Of a stretch of 64,000 nucleotides of DNA, positions 45,501-54,705 are shown one piece after another. Position 1 is the first letter of the stretch; each line of letters opens with the position of its first letter. The stretch lies in NCBI GenBank assembly GCA_965227935.1, contig CBDDGS010000019.1, forward strand, positions 2,294,001 to 2,358,000. The letters are read 5' to 3'. Source of the stretch: JAWPMT01 sp965227935. GTDB taxonomy: Bacteria; Bacteroidota; Bacteroidia; Cytophagales; Cyclobacteriaceae. A program made the position numbers and the translations under genes. The notes beneath the pieces are model-generated. The model was not told the DNA's origin. It made no database searches and saw only the letters and a list, made by a program, of their open reading frames with translations.

Positions 45501-45836
45501 CTTCCGCGGATGGCCTTCAAGGGGGGGAATTCATTTGCCGTAAATAGCTCAATAGCTCCGATCTGTACTCCTAGAGCCTACGGCTCGGTGGAATTTCGGG
45601 AAAATCCCCCTGACCCCTTTTAGAAAAGGGGGATTGATTTCTCGGAGAAATTGGCGTCCTCACCTGCATCTAACGTTGGGCTTACCAGCCGAGTAGTCAA
45701 GTATTTCTTGAGCCTGCAACCCAGTGGAAATTCGGGAAAACGAAGGCGCGAGCCCCGCTTAGCGCAGGGCTCGCGCAATGATAGCCTTGGGTGATAGGGT
45801 CACCCCAATCGATCCGTTACCACGGTCCTTGCCCTA
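45501..45836. other. Intergenic stretch with hairpins and a direct repeat
   Basis: No gene seen. CCCCTTTT/AAAAGGGG (45614-45631) and GCGCGAGCCC/GGGCTCGCGC (45746-45755, 45767-45776) are strong hairpins; the second lies downstream of the minus-strand glycosyltransferase and could end its transcript, with only a weak T-run. A 31-base direct repeat sits at about 45574-45604 and 45710-45740 (shared end TTCGGGAAAA). GTGATAGGG (45791) and CCCTATCAC (45832) are also inverted. Confidence 0.6.
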
Positions 45837-46742
45837 TCACACGGGGCTATGGGGTTGGGCGCCCCAAAAAGTCATGAAAGGCGATCTGGCCAAATGCCAG
45901 CGAATGCCACGGAAGAACGCGTGCATCAAATCCCACTGTTGCCGGATCGCAAATGAGAGGGTATTCTTTGGGACGGCAATGGCTGTGAAGAACAGCACGA
46001 AAATGACGTAATGCAGCCTCGAACTGTTGCGACGCATGAAAAGAATGCGATTGCGCGTCTGGTAAAATGTCTTGAGAGGTGAGACCTTGCCGGTGGACAT
46101 GGACTCCTTGTGAAGGATATGCGCCCCATAATCTACGCGGATCTGATAGCCATGTTCGCGGAACCGATGTGCCCAGTCCAGCTCCTCATAATACAGGAAG
46201 AAATCTTCGGGCATCGGGCCAATCTCCTCCAATGCACTGCGTGAAATAAGCATGGCAGCCCCATGCGGATACATGGTCTCGTGCACCTCACCAGTCATCG
46301 CCTGCTGAGACATATAGCCAATGGCATGATTTCTCCCGGTCACAGGATTGATCGGTGTCGCCCCACCGTACTGCAGCGTGTCTGGCTGCGAATGATAGTA
46401 AAGCAAGGGGCAGAGAATGCCGGTGTCCTCATGCTCGCCGTAAGTGCGCAAAAGCCGTTGCAAAGTGTCTTGAGGAATCTCGGTGTCATTGTTGACGAAG
46501 AGCAAATGATCCCCTTTAGCAGCAGCGATTCCTAGGTTGTTGCCCCCCGCAAAGCCGAGGTTCTCTTCGCTTCGGATGAGCACTGTGTCGGGGAAATACT
46601 CCTTGATAACCGAGAAGTCCTCAGAAGAGCCGTTGTCGACGACGATGACTTCAAAACTACGGAAGTCCTGGTCCTCCAGTGACTGTAGAAACTCGAGGGT
46701 AACGTCTCGTTGATTGTAGGCAACTGTGATAATAGAGATCAT
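45837..46742 (-). CDS. Glycosyltransferase family 2 (rhamnosyltransferase-like)
   Basis: 301 residues from the ATG at 46742 (MISIITVAYNQRDV), which overlaps the upstream GT2 stop as ATGA; the longer frame runs back into that gene. Motifs: VVDNGSSEDFSVI, ENLGFAGGNNLGI, LLFVNNDTEIP (DxD-like NND), and FLYYEELDWAHRF (the ED acceptor motif). This set is typical of GT2 enzymes adding rhamnose or related sugars. The C-terminus has one hydrophobic segment (HYVIFVLFFTAIAVP). It lies on the strand opposite the main operon but is surely part of the same locus. Confidence 0.92.
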   Translation of the reverse strand: MISIITVAYNQRDVTLEFLQSLEDQDFRSFEVIVVDNGSSEDFSVIKEYFPDTVLIRSEENLGFAGGNNLGIAAAKGDHLLFVNNDTEIPQDTLQRLLRTYGEHEDTGILCPLLYYHSQPDTLQYGGATPINPVTGRNHAIGYMSQQAMTGEVHETMYPHGAAMLISRSALEEIGPMPEDFFLYYEELDWAHRFREHGYQIRVDYGAHILHKESMSTGKVSPLKTFYQTRNRILFMRRNSSRLHYVIFVLFFTAIAVPKNTLSFAIRQQWDLMHAFFRGIRWHLARSPFMTFWGAQPHSPV

Positions 46743-47917
46743 GCGTGCTGTAGTCTGGCGGCCTTTTCCCAGGTGACTTGGGCCTGTCCTCTCAGGAGGA
46801 AGCCCAGGCCTTGGAAAACGCACAGGTTCATGAATGTGAAGTAATAGGGAATGAACAGCAGCTTCAGTTTGATGCCTCGTCTGTCCAGTCGATAGCCGAT
46901 GAGGGCTGCCAGATAAAAAGTGGCTTGCGCCGCAAAGGCAACCACAAAAACCGGTGACCCCATCGTGGCAAGCACCGCGGAGCTTACCAGTGCGATGACA
47001 AGCGCTAACGGTGCCAAAGTCCAGCGAAGCGTCCGATGGCTGAAAAGCTGAAAGGCCGCTCTCCCGAACTTTAGAGGATTGAGCAGATGTCGCAAACGCC
47101 AACTGGCCTGCAAACCACCCGCGGCAATACGCACTTTGCGCTTCTGCTCTTCGCGCACGTTGGCAGACCCTGTCTCGCAGGCCTGAGCCTGGGGCTCATA
47201 AGCTACTCGAAAGCCCTTCTCCACAACCTTCATGCTGATCACGAAGTCCTCAATCAGCGTATCACCAGGAGGTAGCTCGAGCAGTTCCTTGCGTACCGCG
47301 AACAATTCCCCAGCAGCTCCAACAACCGTGTGGAACTCACTGTCCAAGGTTTTCAGAAAGGACTCATATTTCCAATAGGCGCCTTCCCCTTCGGCCACAT
47401 TTTCATCTGAGGACGAAGACACTACTTTTTCACCAGCAACCGCTCCTACGGTCATGTCCTGAAAATGGCTGACGAGTTGCTGCACTGCTTCCGTATTGAG
47501 AATGCTGTTGGCGTCTGAGAACACGATGATGTCTTCCTGGACGGAGGGCAAAATCCGTCGGATGGCCGCCAACTTGCCATTTCGCTCTGCTCGGTGAAAG
47601 AGATGTACCTCAGGATATTCACTGATAATATCGGTGGTCTTGTCCGTGGACCCGTCTGTGACAAAGTACGTGCTGAGCTTGCCCGGCGCATAACTGAGCT
47701 GCAAACTATTCCAGATCTTGTCGTGAATAAAATCCTGTTCATTGTAAGCAGCGATGACATGTGCCACGGTAGGTATGCCTCCGGCTACAGGCTGCGACTT
47801 CCTGGTCTCCGGCGTCCACCATTTTCTCCAGACCCAGAGTAGGGCCCCATAGCCAACGTAGGTGTAGGTGAGTATGAAGGCCGCTAACGCAAATGATAAA
47901 ACGAGAATAACTTCCAT
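46739..47917 (-). CDS. Membrane glycosyltransferase family 2
   Basis: 392 residues. A helix at residues 3-23, a GT-A domain with HVIAAYNEQDFI, DGSTDKT, IIVFSDANSIL (DxN at the DxD site), TLIEDFVIS (ED) and EEQKRKVRIAAGG, then three to four C-terminal helices. Poly-N-acetylglucosamine or cellulose-synthase-like layout, but the QxxRW motif is not intact (QKRKVR), so processivity is doubtful. It is the first gene of a two-gene minus-strand unit with the GT2 at 45837. Confidence 0.9.
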   Translation of the reverse strand: MEVILVLSFALAAFILTYTYVGYGALLWVWRKWWTPETRKSQPVAGGIPTVAHVIAAYNEQDFIHDKIWNSLQLSYAPGKLSTYFVTDGSTDKTTDIISEYPEVHLFHRAERNGKLAAIRRILPSVQEDIIVFSDANSILNTEAVQQLVSHFQDMTVGAVAGEKVVSSSSDENVAEGEGAYWKYESFLKTLDSEFHTVVGAAGELFAVRKELLELPPGDTLIEDFVISMKVVEKGFRVAYEPQAQACETGSANVREEQKRKVRIAAGGLQASWRLRHLLNPLKFGRAAFQLFSHRTLRWTLAPLALVIALVSSAVLATMGSPVFVVAFAAQATFYLAALIGYRLDRRGIKLKLLFIPYYFTFMNLCVFQGLGFLLRGQAQVTWEKAARLQHA

Positions 47918-48017
47918 TAGAAAGAACTTTTGGGCCGAAAGTAGCCCGGGGCCTCATTGGAAGTGAAAATAGCCGTCGGGTGACCCCGAAGGCCGTCGAA
48001 CAGCCCGAAATACGGGT

Positions 48018-48737
48018 CTAAATCATCTTGAGCTTACTGAGAAGATTGGGCTTTTGACTGCGGGATACGGGAATGACTTTGTCATCGATCAACAGGCTGC
48101 TGTCTTCAATATCGACGATCTTCTCGAGGTTGACGAGGTACGATCGATGCACTTTCACAAATCGCCTGTCATCCAGCTTCTTTTCGACAGTGCTAAAGTT
48201 GGTATTGACGACGTAGCCCTTTGCCGGGGTCTTGAAGATCGTGTAGTCACCTTTCGCCTCCACGTAAAAGATATCGGAAAGGTCAATGCGTACAATTCTC
48301 GAATTGGACTTCACGAAAAGACTCTCGCTATTGAACAGTCCCCCCTGCTCTTCCTGAAGGTTTTGGATGTTCTGGTGGTTGGCGATGGCAATCTCGATAC
48401 CTGCGTTGATATCTTTCATGCCGTAGGGTTTGACGATGTAGCCGTATGGGCTGTGTTCTGAGGCTCTTTTGATGGTCTCCTTATCGGCATAGGCCGTCGT
48501 GAAGATAAAAGGGATCTTGAACTCATTTCTCAGCTGCTCCGCGACATCAATGCCGGTCTTCTCTCCCTTCAGCTGAATATCCACCAACGCGAGGTCCACA
48601 TCTTTGGTGCCCATCAGGCCCATGGCAGTGTCGAAGGAATCGGCTATGCCGGCCACTTTGTGCCCAAGGATCTCCAACATCTCCCCGAGTGCCTCTGCTA
48701 TCTGGGGATCATCCTCTATGATCAAGATCGTATACAT
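48018..48737 (-). CDS. LytTR-type response regulator
   Basis: 239 residues. Receiver (1-125) with E8/D9/D10, phospho-acceptor D53 in DLALVDIQLKG, and KPYG at the end. A LytTR DNA-binding domain (about 140-239) includes FYVEAKGDYTIFKT, FVKVHRSYLVNLEKI and IPVSRSQK. It binds direct repeats in target promoters in this family. The receiver is close in sequence to that of the sigma-54 regulator at 9652-12132 (GIADS-x-DTA, DLAL-x-DI-x-LKG, GYIVKP), suggesting shared ancestry. It follows the PAS kinase gene after three bases and is surely its partner. Confidence 0.95.
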   Translation of the reverse strand: MYTILIIEDDPQIAEALGEMLEILGHKVAGIADSFDTAMGLMGTKDVDLALVDIQLKGEKTGIDVAEQLRNEFKIPFIFTTAYADKETIKRASEHSPYGYIVKPYGMKDINAGIEIAIANHQNIQNLQEEQGGLFNSESLFVKSNSRIVRIDLSDIFYVEAKGDYTIFKTPAKGYVVNTNFSTVEKKLDDRRFVKVHRSYLVNLEKIVDIEDSSLLIDDKVIPVSRSQKPNLLSKLKMI

Positions 48738-48740
48738 GTG

Positions 48741-50735
48741 TCAGTTGTCTGAAACTTTAGGTAAAGATATGATAAACGTCGAGCCTTTGCCGACCTCGCT
48801 TTCAACATCAATTGACCCATTGTGCAATTGAATAAATTCCTTGACGATAGCCAGACCCAGGCCTGAACCTGATACGTTGTCAACATTGCCCGCGCGATAA
48901 AAAGCATCGAATAGCTGCTCGTGATCACTTGTCGGAATCCCTATGCCTTCATCCTGCACGTGTATCCTCAGGGCCCCTGGGCTGTACTCGCAATGAACAT
49001 TTGGCATCTTGCCATCCGGTGTGTATTTAATGGCATTTTCGATCAAGTTGACCATCACATGGCTGAAGAGTGTCTTGTCAATATTGACGGGATATTTGCC
49101 TCCCGCGGCAGTCGCTCCCACTTCCTGCCCTCTCGCGGCAAATGATGGCAATACTTCCTGTTGGATGAACTCCATCATATCTACCTGCTGGGCATTGAAA
49201 GGGAATTTCTTGGTATCCAGCTTTCCTATGGTCAGGATGTTGCTTACCAACTGATTGAGTCGATCGACATTGTCATCTATTCTCGAGATGAACTTCGCGA
49301 ATTTTTCTCGATTGATCTCCTGACCGGCGGTAAGATAGTAGGTGGCCAGCTCCGTATTGCTACGTATGGTAGTAAGTGGCGTGCGAAGCTCATGGGAAGT
49401 CATAGAAATGAACTTGGACTTCAACTCATTGAGCTCTTTCTGACGTTTCAAGGCCTTCTCCATGGTCTCTCGAGAAGCTTTCAACTCGGAGATATCTCTC
49501 ACAAAAGCCGTGAAATAATGCTCATCCTGGTAATGCAGAGGAAAAACTGTCAATTCTATGGGAAACTCCTCACCATTCTTCCGGATAGCAGATATCTCAA
49601 TGCGCTGATTGAGCACGGGACCCTCGCCCGTCTCCATATATTTACCCATGCCGGTCTCATGGGCACCCCGAAAGGCGTGGGGAATGATGGTCTCACTTAA
49701 TTTCTGCCCCATGATCTCCTCCTGGCTGTAGTCGAAGATCACTTCTGCCTGGGGACTCCACTCGATCACCTCGCCCCTTTGGTTGATCGTGATGAGGGCA
49801 TCGAGCGATTTCTCAAACAACTTCTCTAACTGGGTGCTCTTGAACGCATTTTCGTCCTGCAATTTTTTCTGCTCAGTGATGTCCAGGTGTATGCCTATGG
49901 ACCCTATGATGTTACCGTTCTTATCGTAATTGGGGGCACCACTGATAATTACCCACCTACGTTCCCCGTGTTTGTTGCGCATCGGGAACTCATAGGCATC
50001 GGATTTGCCTTCTTCCCGACGGGCATTTCGCTGCGCCATCGCGGCCTTGTGTTCATCGTCGAGAAACATGGCCGAAGCATTCTGCCCTACTAGCTCGTGC
50101 AGACTGTAGCCTGTCAACTCAAGGAAGGGCTCGTTGGCGTACTGAATGACCTCGTCATTGTCGACCTCCAGGAGGCCCAGATGAATGTTATTAATTATGC
50201 GCCGATACTTCTGCTCCGCAGTCACCAAAGAGAGCTCAGCTGCCTCTCGCTGGACAATTTCCTCCTGCAGCATCTGGTAGGCAAAACTGCTGCTCAGACT
50301 GATACCCAGCTGCTGGATCACGTCCTGAAATGGATACAAGGACGCTCGCCAGTCCTCCTTGTCCGTGATCTTCGACTGGTGCAACTCCAGGATGCCGAAG
50401 TCTTCCAACTTGAAATAAGCAAAGAGGCCCTCGTGCGACACTTGGTCGATGATAGAGCCTTGGGTGACGTTGAAATCAGAATCCACAAAGACCTGATCAA
50501 AAGTGGCGCATTTGACGGTCACCTCTTCACCCAATTTCGGCATGGAATAGACCCTGGCAAAGGACATGCTTTCTTTTTCCCACGAGGTTAGCCGCCAGAT
50601 GGCTCCATACTCAAAGGACTTCCGAGAAAGAAACTTCTTGATAAACTTCCGGGCCGTCACCTCGGGGTCGCGGTACTTGTGAGTAGAAAGACTCAGCTCA
50701 TACAAGAGCGTCAGTAAGGGTACGGTCTTATCCAT
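48741..50735 (-). CDS. Cytoplasmic PAS sensor histidine kinase
   Basis: 664 residues with no membrane helix. Residues 1-165 form an unassigned, perhaps GAF-like, sensor. Two PAS domains follow: KYRRIINNIHLGLLEVDN (from about 173) and LEKLFEKSLDALITINQRG (from about 300), each with a PAC-type end. HisKA has ISMTSHELRTPLTTIRS (His near 449). The HATPase has NLIENAIKYTP, DEGIGIPTSDHEQLFDAF and GSGLGLAIVKEF. It phosphorylates the LytTR regulator encoded three bases downstream. Cytosolic sensing fits with the FIST protein encoded just upstream on the same strand. Confidence 0.94.
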   Translation of the reverse strand: MDKTVPLLTLLYELSLSTHKYRDPEVTARKFIKKFLSRKSFEYGAIWRLTSWEKESMSFARVYSMPKLGEEVTVKCATFDQVFVDSDFNVTQGSIIDQVSHEGLFAYFKLEDFGILELHQSKITDKEDWRASLYPFQDVIQQLGISLSSSFAYQMLQEEIVQREAAELSLVTAEQKYRRIINNIHLGLLEVDNDEVIQYANEPFLELTGYSLHELVGQNASAMFLDDEHKAAMAQRNARREEGKSDAYEFPMRNKHGERRWVIISGAPNYDKNGNIIGSIGIHLDITEQKKLQDENAFKSTQLEKLFEKSLDALITINQRGEVIEWSPQAEVIFDYSQEEIMGQKLSETIIPHAFRGAHETGMGKYMETGEGPVLNQRIEISAIRKNGEEFPIELTVFPLHYQDEHYFTAFVRDISELKASRETMEKALKRQKELNELKSKFISMTSHELRTPLTTIRSNTELATYYLTAGQEINREKFAKFISRIDDNVDRLNQLVSNILTIGKLDTKKFPFNAQQVDMMEFIQQEVLPSFAARGQEVGATAAGGKYPVNIDKTLFSHVMVNLIENAIKYTPDGKMPNVHCEYSPGALRIHVQDEGIGIPTSDHEQLFDAFYRAGNVDNVSGSGLGLAIVKEFIQLHNGSIDVESEVGKGSTFIISLPKVSDN

Positions 50736-50823
50736 TTAATTCACAGATGGGCCTCGACTCCCAAAAAGTCGTCGGCTCCGAAGTTAGGGCTTGTTGAGTA
50801 CAAGATATCACAAAACGTTGCGG

Positions 50824-51906
50824 TTATTGGAATGCCGCGACCACAATCGTCTTGTTGTACAATTCCAGAAAGCCTCCCTTCCCAGAAGATATCTCGCCGA
50901 TGGATAATACTCCCTCGACAGGCAATGTCGCACCGACCTGCTGTGCCTGCTGTTTGACGCTCTCGAGCTCCTGTTGGAAGGAGTCCTCCAGGTACAGGAC
51001 ACGGGAGATGCAGTCCACCACGAGCAGGTCTGTAGCAGTGGTCCCTGCCATAGCCTGCCTGGAAGCCTTACCGGCGCCATCCAGCAGACTGTCATTGTTT
51101 CCACGTAGGATATTCAAAGATGTGTTGGCACTGACGGCGCCGACACAGATGAGCGCGCCATCTTCATCTACTGCAATAGGGTCTCTTACGATGTCTTCCT
51201 CGCCCTCGCGGTGGATCCCAAATGGGAATCCTTTAGAGATGTCGAAGAAGTCAACTTCGCCAAATTTCACCTCAGACTCTGACTCCACCACTTCCCTGTA
51301 GACATCGAAGGCCGGTTTCCAATTGAGCTCCAATATTTTGTTGCCCTCGGTTTTGTTGGCTACGAAAGGCCCTGCCGCCTTCACCCAGCCATGATTGACC
51401 CCCAGGTTTGCTTCACTGTCCGAAGGGATGATCACGGCGGCATCCTGAAAAAGACCCTCATTGGAAAACACGCAGGGTGACTGCGTCAAGCTCAGCGATC
51501 CAGCGCCACCACCTACATAGTTGACAGTGTTCCAATACTGCTCGTAAACGTACTCGAGGAATCGGGGAATCTCCTGCATCAGGCCGTCCAGAAAGATGAT
51601 GCAAGACTTGGTGGAATCCGGTAAGGTAGGCAACTGAAAGTCCGCCACCTGCTCGGCGACAGGTTGAATCATCGTAGGCTTGGAAGACGTGGCCACGTGC
51701 TTCAGGATAACACCTTTCGTGTGATGCTTGCCCTCCTCAATTACCATAGGAAAGATACCTCCAGCGATGGTGAACCCACCAGCTGAGGCTTGTTCGATCA
51801 ATGCGGAGACATCAACTGCAGTTTCCTCCGCGATCATGAGGAGATTAACACCATCTCCTTTAAGGTGGTCAATCAACTGGTTGACCGCATTATTTTCAAA
51901 AAACAT
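50824..51906 (-). CDS. FIST domain sensor protein
   Basis: 360 residues from the ATG at 51906 (MFFENNAVNQL); earlier in-frame codons have no family features. FIST_N covers about residues 25-190 (AGGIFPMVI, GGGAGSLSL), and FIST_C covers about 200-345 (DISKGFPFGI, ALICVGAVSANTSLNIL, ATDLLVVDCISRVLYL). FIST proteins are soluble ligand sensors, often for small metabolites such as amino acids, encoded with signalling proteins. It lies 88 bases before the PAS kinase on the same strand, so the three genes form a FIST-kinase-LytTR module. Confidence 0.9.
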   Translation of the reverse strand: MFFENNAVNQLIDHLKGDGVNLLMIAEETAVDVSALIEQASAGGFTIAGGIFPMVIEEGKHHTKGVILKHVATSSKPTMIQPVAEQVADFQLPTLPDSTKSCIIFLDGLMQEIPRFLEYVYEQYWNTVNYVGGGAGSLSLTQSPCVFSNEGLFQDAAVIIPSDSEANLGVNHGWVKAAGPFVANKTEGNKILELNWKPAFDVYREVVESESEVKFGEVDFFDISKGFPFGIHREGEEDIVRDPIAVDEDGALICVGAVSANTSLNILRGNNDSLLDGAGKASRQAMAGTTATDLLVVDCISRVLYLEDSFQQELESVKQQAQQVGATLPVEGVLSIGEISSGKGGFLELYNKTIVVAAFQ

Positions 51907-52280
51907 ATGAACTAACGATTGAATGCGGGAAGCTACCAGTGATACCGATCTCCTGCAGAAAACACAGTCGAGTTGCACGATTTTTCGGTCGAATGGTAAC
52001 TGCGCCGGAAAAATGCGCCGGAACATGCGAAAAAACACACTGAACGGACGACAGCGTCTGTTCAACCCACTACCTGACGGCAGAAAAAAAACTACCCTAC
52101 CCTTGTACTAAAAATGATAGAGACGTTCGTTAGAGTTTCTGTCAAGTCTACAAATGGTTGTTTGTTTTTAGGTTGGTTTGGTAAGCTGACGTTGGTGGTT
52201 CTTCGTCGGCGGCTGCGCCAGGAATTGGTGGCAGTTTCTGTAAGCAATGAAGAGGTCCCTCCCAGGGGCCTCTTCGTTTT
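51907..52280. other. Intergenic stretch with possible small RNA
   Basis: The region must hold the promoter of the FIST unit near 51910-52010. A plus-strand intrinsic terminator at its end (52249-52282) has no gene upstream. An open frame of 56 codons (52114-52284) runs through the terminator and ends in its T-run, which argues against a real protein; a small RNA from about 52100 to 52282 is more plausible. Confidence 0.4.
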
Positions 52281-52282
52281 TT
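52249..52282 (+). terminator. Orphan plus-strand intrinsic terminator
   Basis: GAAGAGG (52249-52255) pairs with CCTCTTC (52269-52275), and CCCT with AGGG inside around a three-base loop; GTTTTTT follows. On the minus strand no T-run follows, so it serves a plus-strand transcript, although the gene ending here (52281) is on the minus strand. Confidence 0.8.
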
Positions 52283-53201
52283 AAGCCTGGTCTGCCACCA
52301 AATCCGCCGACCAGTTGGCCAACGTCGCTCCCGCATCGTAGCTACTCTGCAGAAATGCTAATAGATCCCTCTCGGGATCGTCCGACTTGATGAGATCATC
52401 GTACATGAGGGTGGCCATAGGGCTCCCGTTGGCATCGACCCACTGGGCCGCGCCCGGCTGTAGTTTGGCCTGGTCGAGCCCGTCAGGTGAGGGATACGTA
52501 TAGCTGTAAAATGCTGCTCCTCTGACCTGCTCATCTCCCGCCCAAAACCCAGCGCTAATCACCTCATGGGAATAGGCTTCCTTGTCAGCCTTTGTACTGC
52601 TGGCCGGCAGCTCAGGGCCGGCCTTCCCGCTGAAGCGTGTGACCGCAAGGTCCATGTGATGCCAGTACAACTGTGATGGACTCACTTTGCCGATGAACCT
52701 TCCAGCAAACTTTTTGAAGATCTGGTCCACCGTGACGAGCACCTGCCAAAAGCGATGGACATACTCCGGATTGTAACTGTGATGCGTCTCACATTCGTGA
52801 AAGGCCTCCTTGCACGGATGATCGTAAGGAACAGGGATGATCTTTGTCTTGATATCCAGGGAGTTCAACGATGCGAAGAACTGTGCGTGGAAACTCGCCA
52901 CTGAAAGGCCATCTTCGAGGCGAAAACTTCGTCGCTCTCCCCAGCTAGTATGAATGACGAACTCGTGTCGCTGAAAGTCAAACTCAAAGTCAAAGGTGCC
53001 CTTCTCATGCGGGATTGGTCGACCCTTCAGTCCTCTGGCACCTACGAGAAAGGTAATGTTCCACCAATGATTGCGCCTCGGCATGAGGTCCAGCTGGACT
53101 TTGCCTACGATCTGCAGCCACAGGTGCAGCGTGATCTTGGCGTCCTCCCAGGCCTCAAGAGGCAATGAGGGAAATCGAGGACTGTTTTCGGGTTCTTGCA
53201 T
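52281..53201 (-). CDS. DUF5996 family protein
   Basis: 306 residues, soluble. Family marks: LPLEAWEDAKITLHLWLQIVGKVQL (near residues 15-39; key residues WxxTxxxLHxxxQxVGKxxL type), NHWWNITFLVGARGL, PSQLYWHHMDLAVTRFSG, HEVISAGFWAG, and AAFYSYTYPSPDG. The conserved His and Trp suggest a small-molecule site, but no function is established. It stands alone, with the next gene upstream on the opposite strand. Confidence 0.85.
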   Translation of the reverse strand: MQEPENSPRFPSLPLEAWEDAKITLHLWLQIVGKVQLDLMPRRNHWWNITFLVGARGLKGRPIPHEKGTFDFEFDFQRHEFVIHTSWGERRSFRLEDGLSVASFHAQFFASLNSLDIKTKIIPVPYDHPCKEAFHECETHHSYNPEYVHRFWQVLVTVDQIFKKFAGRFIGKVSPSQLYWHHMDLAVTRFSGKAGPELPASSTKADKEAYSHEVISAGFWAGDEQVRGAAFYSYTYPSPDGLDQAKLQPGAAQWVDANGSPMATLMYDDLIKSDDPERDLLAFLQSSYDAGATLANWSADLVADQA

Positions 53202-53475
53202 GGGTCTGTCAGTTTAAGGTAATGCTATCTCTTAACTGAATACGAAAGGCATTGTCACAGAGGTAGGTCGAAAATGATGGGTTTGATTACGAAAATGTGA
53301 TCAAGCAGACATTTCGAGGAAGCATTTACCGCAAAAGCCCGTGGTTACGCAAGTTTGTCATCCGGAATAACCTTCCATACAAGAGAAAATTTTTCAGTTG
53401 CGCCTTAGAGGATACCTTTGGTGGCTTGTTAAGTACCCAGGATTTTAATGTAAAACAGAAAAGAAAAACAGACCT

Positions 53476-53910
53476 ATGAAACGACTCATTTTGGCAGTGG
53501 CCGCTGTATGTATGATGAGCCTGGCGTCGGCCCAGGACGAGCTGGAGATCACTGACGAACATGTATGGAAGTACGCGCTGATGACCGAGGTCATCGACCA
53601 GATGAAGGCAGACATCAGCACGTCAATCAACGCGATGATTAAAAGACAAGAAGGAATGACTGGCCAGCGATACCTCGAGTTGAGCAAGGGCGAAGAGCCG
53701 GCCAACGACTTCGAGGCGAAGTTTCTGGAAAATGTCAACACGCTGAAGAGTGACCGAATTGACGCTATCAAAAGTGTGAATAGCGATCTCGCCACCAAGA
53801 TGCTTGGCGGTGCAGCAGTCTACAAAGCAGTGAAGACGGCAGTAGCTGGTGAAATGAAAGAGAAGTACGATGCCTACAGAACCCAGATCGCTTTCAGCGA
53901 ATCCCTCTGA
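53476..53910 (+). CDS. Small secreted helical protein, unknown
   Basis: 144 residues. A signal peptide (MKRLILAVAAVCMMSLASAQ) precedes an acidic, helical mature protein (DELEITDEHVWKYALMTEVIDQMKADIS, shown by key parts ITDEHVWKYA and DQMKADI). The pattern resembles small DUF4168-like periplasmic proteins, but the match is not certain. A strong terminator lies directly after it, so it is a single-gene unit and probably well expressed. The ATG at 53476 is well placed. Confidence 0.75.
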   Translation: MKRLILAVAAVCMMSLASAQDELEITDEHVWKYALMTEVIDQMKADISTSINAMIKRQEGMTGQRYLELSKGEEPANDFEAKFLENVNTLKSDRIDAIKSVNSDLATKMLGGAAVYKAVKTAVAGEMKEKYDAYRTQIAFSESL

Positions 53911-53931
53911 TCAGCATTGATGATAAAATAG

Positions 53932-53963
53932 AAAAGGCGACTCCGGATGGGGTCGCCTTTTTT
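53932..53963 (+). terminator. Intrinsic terminator after the small secreted protein gene
   Basis: GGCGACTCC (53936-53944) pairs with GGGGTCGCC (53949-53957), with one T-G pair and a GGAT loop; AAAA precedes and TTTTTT follows. Its symmetry lets it also serve the minus gene ending at 53984. Confidence 0.93.
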
Positions 53964-53983
53964 GATGTTTTCGGGTGGAAAGA

Positions 53984-54346
53984 TTATCCCTGATAGTAAA
54001 ATCGTTCATGAACGATCTGCCCATCTTTCCATTGCATCACGCCTACTTGCTCCAGGTTCATGCGGTTGCCGTCCTTGAATGTAACATCCATGGATGTCTC
54101 ATGAAAAACAGTACCATTGTCGTCATCATTTGCATCGGCTGCGATTGACTTCACCTCCATACCGTGTACTTCCTGCACTGAATTGATGAACTGGACTTCA
54201 TAGTCCCGGCATGTCGCCTTGCCTTCACGGGTACCGCGTGGCTCGGTCATCACTACATTCTCTGCATAATACTTGTCAAATGCATCGAGCAACTGCCCCT
54301 GGCCTATCAAGTTGTAAATGTCTGCTGTCTTTTCCGCTAATGTCAT
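53984..54346 (-). CDS. SnoaL/NTF2-like protein
   Basis: 120 residues forming one NTF2-like domain: AEKTADIYNLIGQGQLLDAFDKYYAENVVMTEPRG is the helical start and first strand, and GVMQWKDGQIVHERFYYQ is the end. Members serve as small isomerases, cyclases or ligand-binding proteins; no catalytic residues decide which. It is not linked to a neighbour by short gaps. An AT-rich stretch upstream may hold its promoter. Confidence 0.85.
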   Translation of the reverse strand: MTLAEKTADIYNLIGQGQLLDAFDKYYAENVVMTEPRGTREGKATCRDYEVQFINSVQEVHGMEVKSIAADANDDDNGTVFHETSMDVTFKDGNRMNLEQVGVMQWKDGQIVHERFYYQG

Positions 54347-54501
54347 GATTGTTGAAATAGATGTATGTAAATTAAATGTACATACATATAATCGGGATCT
54401 GTGGGAGAATGTTTCATTTCACCTAATATTTTTTTCGATTATCTCCTTTGAGGGAGGATTGGGATTTGAAGAGGCCCTGCGGAAAGTACCTCTGGGGGCT
54501 A

Positions 54502-54531
54502 TAAAAAGAAAAACCTCAGCTGCTGCTGAGG
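54502..54531 (-). terminator. Minus-strand intrinsic terminator
   Basis: CCTCAGC (54514-54520) pairs with GCTGAGG (54525-54531); on the minus strand TTTTTCTTTTTA follows. It lies 300 bases past the oxidoreductase stop, so it ends either a long 3' leader of that operon or a separate small RNA. Confidence 0.8.
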
Positions 54532-54705
54532 ATTTCCCAAAGGTCAAAAACTCAAAATAGATTCTTAAATTTCTCTTTAGTGAATGTTTTTAGTACAGCA
54601 ATAATCGTTAAAACCAGACAAATGTTTTAACAAGAACGAAAGTTTTTAGTTCATGTCGCCCAGGATACTCCTTGAAAGCCTGTTTCATAGACCACAACAT
54701 CACCC

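Noticed and set aside
44598..45520. Several open frames of 60-146 codons on both strands
   Set aside because: They consist of the palindromic repeat units and share no protein features; the same sequence is open in several frames.
52114..52284. 56-codon open frame on the plus strand
   Set aside because: It runs through a perfect intrinsic terminator and its stop codon lies in the T-run; a frame of this length is expected by chance.
53297..53479. 60-codon open frame before the small secreted protein
   Set aside because: No family features, and it runs into the start of the real gene; probably leader or promoter sequence.
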